Part shown: piece after piece, positions 58,247 through 64,000 of the stretch | Numbering within the stretch: position 1 is the first letter of the stretch | How the letters are laid out: every line of letters begins with the position of its first letter | From: Krasilnikovozyma curviuscula | Lineage: Eukaryota; Basidiomycota; Tremellomycetes; Cystofilobasidiales; Mrakiaceae | Reading direction: 5' to 3' | Assembly: GCA_014825775.1 (NCBI GenBank) | Contig: MVAQ01000094.1 | Location: 1 to 64,000, forward strand | DNA length: 64,000 nt | Translations under genes and position numbers: made by a program | The notes under the pieces: model-generated | The model's database searches: none | What the model was told of the DNA's origin: nothing | Seen by the model: only the letters and a program-made list of their open reading frames with translations

Positions 58247-59197
58247 AAGTATCCTTAAGTTCCTTTTTTTTTTTGGCGTGGAATGTGACGGGCCACGGAA
58301 CGTTGTTTTCATGAAGATCGGGATCGCTTTTTTTTATGGTCAGATTTAATCTTCCGGTTTGCTGCCACTGACGCCTCGATTTAATTATCGCTGCGGGAGC
58401 GCTCCAGCCTCCCGTCCGTTGATCCCGTTCCCACCTTTTCACTACTAGCTAGCTGTCTCTTCCCTTCCAGCCTCCGGGCCTTTTCGTTATTCTTGCAGCG
58501 TTATGTACGTTTGTTTGGACAGGAACAAAACCGAGCTCAACATGAACTTGCGGTTTTCGGGCGCGCAAGTTTTGAGGAGGCGGGTATATACTCGAAAGTA
58601 GGACATCTAAGTACTTGAGGCCAACGAGGACATTAAAAACACACATGTCAAAGAGAGAAAGAGAGAGCAGAGATCGTGATAGAGTGGGAAGAGTCCGAAC
58701 AGCTGAGAACGGAAGATAAAAAAGTGAAGATGCAAGTGTTTGAAGTGTAAAGATGCAAGTGTGTGTTGGTATGATGGTACGAATGACTAGGGATAGAAAA
58801 AACAGTAAGAGGCGACATTGAACATTGACAGGAAATCTATGCAAAAGAGAAGTAATAGAATTGAAAGAGATGGCGCTGAAGTGTATTTTTGTTGATTTGA
58901 AAGCTGGTCGAAACAAATTGGCTGAAAAAAGCTCTTGAAAGTGGAAGCTGATTATGGAAACAGTGGTATAGAGGGTATAGTGATTGAGAGTCGTCAAAGT
59001 GATGATTGAGTTCGGAACGTTTAATGTTTGAAGCTAAAGCACCTCTTCCGCAAGGTTGTTGAAGTGAGCCAAATGCAGAAGGGTGTCGGTAGAGTACTTG
59101 TTTGATGATTTAACTAGATTGGGAGGGATACCCAGAGCGTTGGCGACGCGAACGGTGAAGGTAAATGAGATGGCGAGCGAAAGACGTGCGAATCGCT
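58247..59197. other. Convergent 3' region of esterase and cyclin genes
   Basis: 951 bp without a supported gene. A 182-codon minus-strand frame (58449-58997) is Ser/Leu/Phe-rich, arises from a purine-rich plus strand, and has no family features; it most likely lies in the cyclin 3' UTR. A short direct repeat (agatgcaagtgt) occurs twice near 58730-58760. Confidence 0.5.
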
Positions 59198-61066
59198 CTA
59201 GGCACTAAGCCTCCTTCTCTTCAACGTAGGTTTGCTAGTAAGCGCAGCTCCACTGCCACCACCAGCAACCGAGAGTGTGCCAGGGAAGACGTCTGAAACT
59301 GGGGTAGGTAAGCCAGAAACCGGGTTTATGGCGGTGCTCATGATATTAGCATCGACAGCTTTGAGGACAACTCGCTGCTGGTGGTTGTACTGGTGTTGTT
59401 GATATCTCGTTGATGAAGTCATGACGACCATTTCATCGTCGTCGTCGTAGTCTTCATCTCCGCGACGGCCTGCGCCATGCAACGGTCGAACGTTCTCGTC
59501 CACACCATTTGTACCTTCGTCACCACCACCGACAACAATCTCTGGAGTGCCGAAATACTCCTTGTTGGTGTTACTATTGGGTCCCCAGACACCAAAGTCG
59601 GTGCACGACGTGGATGGAGTGCGAAGCATAGAGTCGTCGTTACTGCCTTCGCTGCTGGTGGTGGTGATGCTGCTAGAAGAGGAGAAGCAGCGTCTGCCTG
59701 TTGCGACGGTATTTATTGGGCTGAGGTGGTCGAAGCGAAGGTTGTTCGAGCGGACGAGTGTAGGACGCGGGCGCGCAATGGCGTCTTTGAAAGTTCGGCG
59801 CTTGGTTTGGTATTCCTCGACGACAAAGAGAGATGCCTGGGAGTAGAACATGTGGGAATATTTTGTGATAAGGATTTGGGAGATCTTGGCTGTGGGGGCA
59901 GACATGATGTTATCCAATGCGAGCGCGTAAGCGACTTGAGGGTTTGAAGCCGACAAGAGGACCTAAATGACATTGAGAAGCATGAGTTCGCGTTCTACCA
60001 GAAAGAAGAGAAAGAAATTCGATCTAAACTGACCTTCGCCTGTTTACTCAACAACCATCGGGCCAAAATGATAGCTCCACCCGCCACGATCTCGCCCATG
60101 GTCTCCATCAAACTTTCGTCAAATGCTCCTACTTCCATCACGAAACGCGCAACGTTCATCGTCTCGGCAGATTCTCCCTGATCTGAACCGATAATACGCA
60201 GCCAAGCTTCAGCGGTAGGGTGGCCGAGACCCCAGCCGAGCGTGGATAACAGGTGGGACTCCATCTGGATGAAAGCGCTCTCGGTATACGTGTTGGAACA
60301 CATCGTGACGAGGTCTAAGAGTACCGGCACACGGTCCTTGGAATCCTATTGATTTTTTTCGTGTGTTGATCCGATCAATAAGGCAATAAAGAGGAGTGGC
60401 GAGCGTAAGTTTCGGTAGATTAAGGGAGACGCGTTTTTAAAGCTTGGGAGGCGAAATTAAGATCCAAAATTGGTAGCTCAACACTTACTTCAAACTTAGC
60501 AGCAACCCAAAGAGCAGTACAGCCGACAAGTTGATAGTGCCGTTTATGTACGACACGCTTCGAGACGTAGCGGTCGACGAGGTTGATAGACAAGTAGAGC
60601 ACCTCCGGTCGCAATCTGAAAGACTGGTGGATTTCGAGCAAAAAGTCGAGAAGGAACGGCCGCATGTATGGCTTGAGTTCAGGTTGAGATGCTATTGAGG
60701 ATGGGGATGGAAGTGTCCTCGACTGCGAGGAAAAGGGATGTACACAGCGTCAGTCACTGTCGGCGCATCGAAACGGAGTCTGAAGGTGAAACTTGGGACT
60801 ATCTTTTCTCATCACGGTCGTGACATCGAATAGAAAGTACTTACATTCATATCTCTCATATATTCAAGGACTTCATCATGGTAGTCGTCCTCGAATAAGA
60901 GCCTGTAGGTCGGTCGTTGGACTGGTAACTGGACGGAATCTCTTTTTGCACGCTTAGACTGCGAGGTGGAAGAGGAAGCTGAGTTGACCAAGGTCGAGGA
61001 TGAAGATAGTGATGCTGTTGAGACTGAGTTTGATCGGTACATGGTGGTGGTCGAGCTGGAAGACAT
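59198..61066 (-). CDS. CLN1: G1-type cyclin (Cln1-like)
   Basis: Regulatory subunit of cyclin-dependent kinase driving G1/S. Minus-strand exons 61066-60845, 60722-60489, 60345-60034, 59962-59198, in phase, 510 residues. A Ser/Thr-rich N-terminus precedes the cyclin box, which begins [20 protein letters not shown] and shows [19 protein letters not shown] (the MRAILvDWLveV-like block), [15 protein letters not shown] and [15 protein letters not shown]. The second box half follows ([17 protein letters not shown]). The 200-residue tail is Ser/Thr/Pro and Asp-rich with a basic end (KRRRLSA), consistent with phospho-degron control, which is an inference. The resemblance to the single Cln1 of Cryptococcus-type yeasts is from memory of the family. 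Confidence 0.88.
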
Positions 61067-61579
61067 GGTTGAGGATGGGATATGCTCGTGTGAGTGAGAT
61101 GGTAACGGCGCGAAGGGTTACTGCCCGAAATTTTTGTGGTCCAAAGGAGAACAAGGTATTTCTGGGACCAGAATCTCAAGGAGAGGACGAGGGGACGGTT
61201 CTCGAGGAGTGAGAAGGTTCAGCTCGTAGTTTTTTCAGAGGGCAGCAGCGAAAAAAAAAGGTCCTTCGCAACGAAGTGCGAGAGGGAGGATGAAAGCTGG
61301 AAAGGAATGGAATCACAGCTGCAGACGATGCTGAGCTGGAGTGCGACAGGATAGGATAGGAAGGAAGTCGAGGGAGATGGATGGAGGGGGAGGGAGAGGG
61401 AGTTGGTGGTGAGGAAGATAGTCTGGACTGCACAAGAAACTGGCAGCGAAATGTGACAAGAGGCGACTGGCGTGTGACGTCCAATTTCGAGGTTGCCCCG
61501 CAACGGCCACATCGCACAGTGTCTCGCGTTTTCACATCTCCAATCCAGGGCTGAACTATTCTCCCCTGGGCCTCTGGAC
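61067..61579. promoter_or_regulatory. Divergent CLN1/acyl-CoA dehydrogenase upstream region with MCB-like site
   Basis: 513 bp between opposite start codons. On the CLN1 strand it is strongly pyrimidine-rich (about 61340-61410). A WCGCGW match (TCGCGT) lies at 61524-61529, the core of MBF/SBF-type G1/S elements. One short match can occur by chance. CLN1 may have a long leader with upstream start codons. Confidence 0.35.
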
Positions 61580-64000
61580 ATGGCAGCCTCCGTCACTGGC
61601 CTCTCCTCTCCCGCAAGCTGGTCCCTGGTAAGTCCCTCGCTCTGTCGTCCTGTCCAGGGTGCTGTACAGCAGAGGGGGACAGCGCTCGCGGCCGTGTGGC
61701 ACAACCAAGCAGGAAGCGTTTTGCGTGACAGGCTGGTGCTGGTAACCGGGCGCTGTTAATCGATGATGTCGATGGCTTTCTCGATACAGAGGCGCAAAAT
61801 CTCCTCCTATGCAAAACATACCCCTCTTTGTGGGCGTTTCTCGTGCTGATCACCCGTGTTTCTTATTTATTTTTCGGTACTTTCAAACAGGTCAGGGACA
61901 AATTCTCCAAGACCGGGCTGGATACGCTTGGGAAAGTCGTTGACTTCGTACAGGTCAGTAGGAGAATAATAGTACTGCAGTTGTCCCTAGCGTCTTTTGC
62001 TGTGTGTTGTTATGCCTCGCAGCGCTCTCTTGTTATCAGATGACACTCTAAAGAAGAAAAAATTTATACACTACTGACAGGGTGACTTTCGGGTGATGCC
62101 AGAGTGAGATCGTTCCCGCAGAGGAGGTTTACGCGACCCAATTGGCAGCAAGTCCTCTACGTTTTTCACGGGTTCCACCTATTATCAATATCCTCAAAGA
62201 AGAAGCAAAAAAGAGAGGTCTCTGGAACTTATTCTTGCCCAAGGAACTTGGGGGAACGTTGAGCTGTGTTGAGGTGAGCCTTTCGGTTATTTCCTGCCGC
62301 CATTGCGACGGATCGGCTCAGGATCATTTTTGTTTCACGTTCTCTCTCACACACAGTACGCTGTGATTGCTGAAATACAGGGAAGATGTATTCATCTCGC
62401 ACCTCAAGCAATGAACTGCTCAGCGCCCGACACGGGGAATATGGGTGTGTCGAAAGCTCCCTTTGCTCGGCGGAAGTCAATCGCGCACTTGCGCTGACTG
62501 ACTGCTCCCGTCTTCGATTTGAACAGAGATTCTCGCCAAGTACGGCTCGACCTCTCAGAAAGTAACATACTTAACACCCCTTCTTAATGGTGAGATCAGG
62601 AGTGCGTTCGCGATGACTGAGAAAGGAGGTACGCTTCGTGTTGTTATGCCTTCCCTAGTCAAGTGGAGCTGACCATACCTTGTTTCACAAGTCGCCTCCT
62701 CTGACGCTCTCAACATTCAAAACACTACAATCAGAAGAGAAGGTGACTCTTACATTCTCAACGGCCGTAAATGGTGGATTTCAGGTGCCGGTGATCCCAG
62801 ATGCAAAGTTCATCTCGTGCTTGGGAAGCAAGACGATTTGAAAGGGAAATCACCGTAAGCAGTCTCCAATTAATTCAACAAGTTCTAAAATAAAATCTTC
62901 CAATGCTTCTCTTGGTTGTAGACATCAACAACACACAATCTTGGTTGTTCCACCTGATGCGCCTGGTGTCAAAATCGTCAGACCGATGATGGTGATGGGC
63001 TGTAAGGTCTACTCTATTCTCGCTCAGCTACTTCTTGAAAGCATCACTCACGTTTCTCATCTCTTTTTCTTTTACGTCCAGATGACGATGTCAGTACAGG
63101 CCACCCTTCTTTCCCGTTATCGATGAGGACGTTACTGACAAAGTCACCACCGTTAAAAAGGCTCCCGAAGGACATATGGAAGTCGTCTACACAAATGTCC
63201 AAGTACCTCTCTCTGCACTTTTAGGTTCAGAAGGTGAAGGATTTGCTATTATTCAGTCGCGTCTAGGACCAGGTCGTATCCACCACTGCATGAGATCGAT
63301 CGGCCAAGCGAGTCGCGCGCTCGATCTCATGGTGCTGCGAATCACCGACCCTCAGCGGTTGATCAAGGGCCGACAGATATGGGAGCTGGGAAGTATGCTC
63401 GAGAAGGTTGCTGAGCTGAGAGCCAAGATTGAAGGCGGTAGGCTGCTTGTACTCGCAGCCGCACAGATGGTACGCAGTTCCCACTATTCGTAATCAGGCA
63501 CACACCCCTTGTTGGGGGACACGTTTCAAGCTACCTTTCCCCCGGAACCTAATATAACTGGTTACCCATCACTCTTCGCTTCGTGATGCGTTCACAGTGA
63601 TTACGTTAGCTGATGCAAATTTTTCTTCTATCGTCTTCGTTTCGTGACGTGGGCGCGCGGGTTTTCTGTTACGTTGGGCGTTGGCGTCGGTTCCCCACAG
63701 ATCGATGAGGTTGGGCCTAAAGCTGCAATGAAGGAGATTGGGATAGCAAAACTGGTCGTCCCCAAGATGGCTCTTGAGGTTGTTGACACCGTGATGCAGG
63801 CATTTGGGGCTGAGGGTCTCAGTCAAGATCAGCCTCTAGCTGCGACTTTCGCTGGTGAGTTTGAATACCCGCTCGTCACTCTTCTCTTAGCCGCGACCCC
63901 CTGTCTTTTTAGTGAAGAACCAAATTAATGGTTTAACGAAACTCCTTCTTCTCTTCAATACAGGTCTTCGAACACTTCGTTTTGCCGACGGCCCTGATGA
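61580..64000 (+). CDS. Acyl-CoA dehydrogenase (ACAD10/11-like), 3' end beyond window
   Basis: FAD-dependent first step of fatty-acid or branched acyl-CoA oxidation. Exons: 61580-61627, 61891-61953, 62103-62273, 62357-62444, 62527-62628, 62692-62854, 62922-63001, 63082-63089, 63161-63469, 63701-63854, 63964 to beyond 64000. Phases agree at every join. Motifs: [27 protein letters not shown] (FAD/substrate-binding signature 1 region), [33 protein letters not shown], and [17 protein letters not shown]. The ACAD11-like pattern 'H-C-M-R-x-I-G-x-A' is clear. Exon 8 is only 8 nt and completes the conserved GYDDAPEGH segment. The first exon is less sure because intron 1 is 263 nt and could hide another exon. 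Peroxisomal or mitochondrial location is not decided. Confidence 0.9.

Noticed and set aside
58449..58997. 182-codon minus-strand frame
   Set aside because: Composition is driven by a purine-rich opposite strand; no motif, no splice context; fits the cyclin 3' UTR better.
61176..61704. Overlapping minus-strand frames upstream of CLN1
   Set aside because: Pyrimidine-rich leader sequence gives Ser/Pro-rich frames by composition; at most upstream ORFs in the leader.

Overview
The window is nuclear DNA of an intron-rich fungus, most likely a basidiomycete yeast (Tremellomycetes would fit; this is inferred from gene structure and composition, not from a search). Nearly every gene is split by many short introns, mostly 45-90 nt, with GT-AG ends and CTRAY-like branch sites. 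I rebuilt exon chains by hand and required that reading phase and family motifs agree across every junction. Almost all chains close perfectly in frame. No mobile element, CRISPR array, rRNA or tRNA gene was recognised.

Layout. 1-7.4 kb: poly(A)-binding protein PABPN1/Pab2 (minus, 3' end cut by the window), ATP synthase subunit d (plus), an F-box protein and a SAM-dependent methyltransferase. 7.7-17.7 kb: co-chaperone Cns1/TTC4 (minus), spliceosomal SmB (plus), release factor eRF1 and AP-3 mu (both minus), and the ER targeting factor Snd2/TMEM208 (plus). 19.0-33.6 kb: a 17-exon ABCC transporter, an unrecognised Cys-containing protein, a 16-exon Zn2Cys6 transcription factor (minus), a Bem46-type hydrolase and a MYND-finger protein. 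34.1-44.6 kb: the ISWI remodeller, cytosolic Fe-S scaffold Nbp35, ESCRT-III Vps60 and a Rheb-like GTPase. 45.1-64.0 kb: a very long Rsm22 mitoribosome factor (minus), a Pus9-type pseudouridine synthase, cysteinyl-tRNA synthetase, riboflavin kinase, a secreted carboxylesterase, a G1 cyclin (minus) and an acyl-CoA dehydrogenase running off the right edge.

The genes are mostly housekeeping and do not form one pathway. Translation and RNA functions recur (eRF1, SmB, PABPN1, Pus9, CysRS, Rsm22). Several neighbours are divergent pairs sharing a short promoter (PAB2/ATP7, CNS1/SMB1, APM3/SND2, Zn2Cys6 factor/hydrolase, RSM22/PUS9, CLN1/ACAD).

The most unusual points are a predicted 2-nt internal exon in eRF1, an 8-nt exon in the acyl-CoA dehydrogenase, a start-codon-only first exon in SND2, a roughly 440-residue unexplained C-terminal extension on Rsm22, and a Rheb-like GTPase with an altered G4 motif and no CaaX tail.
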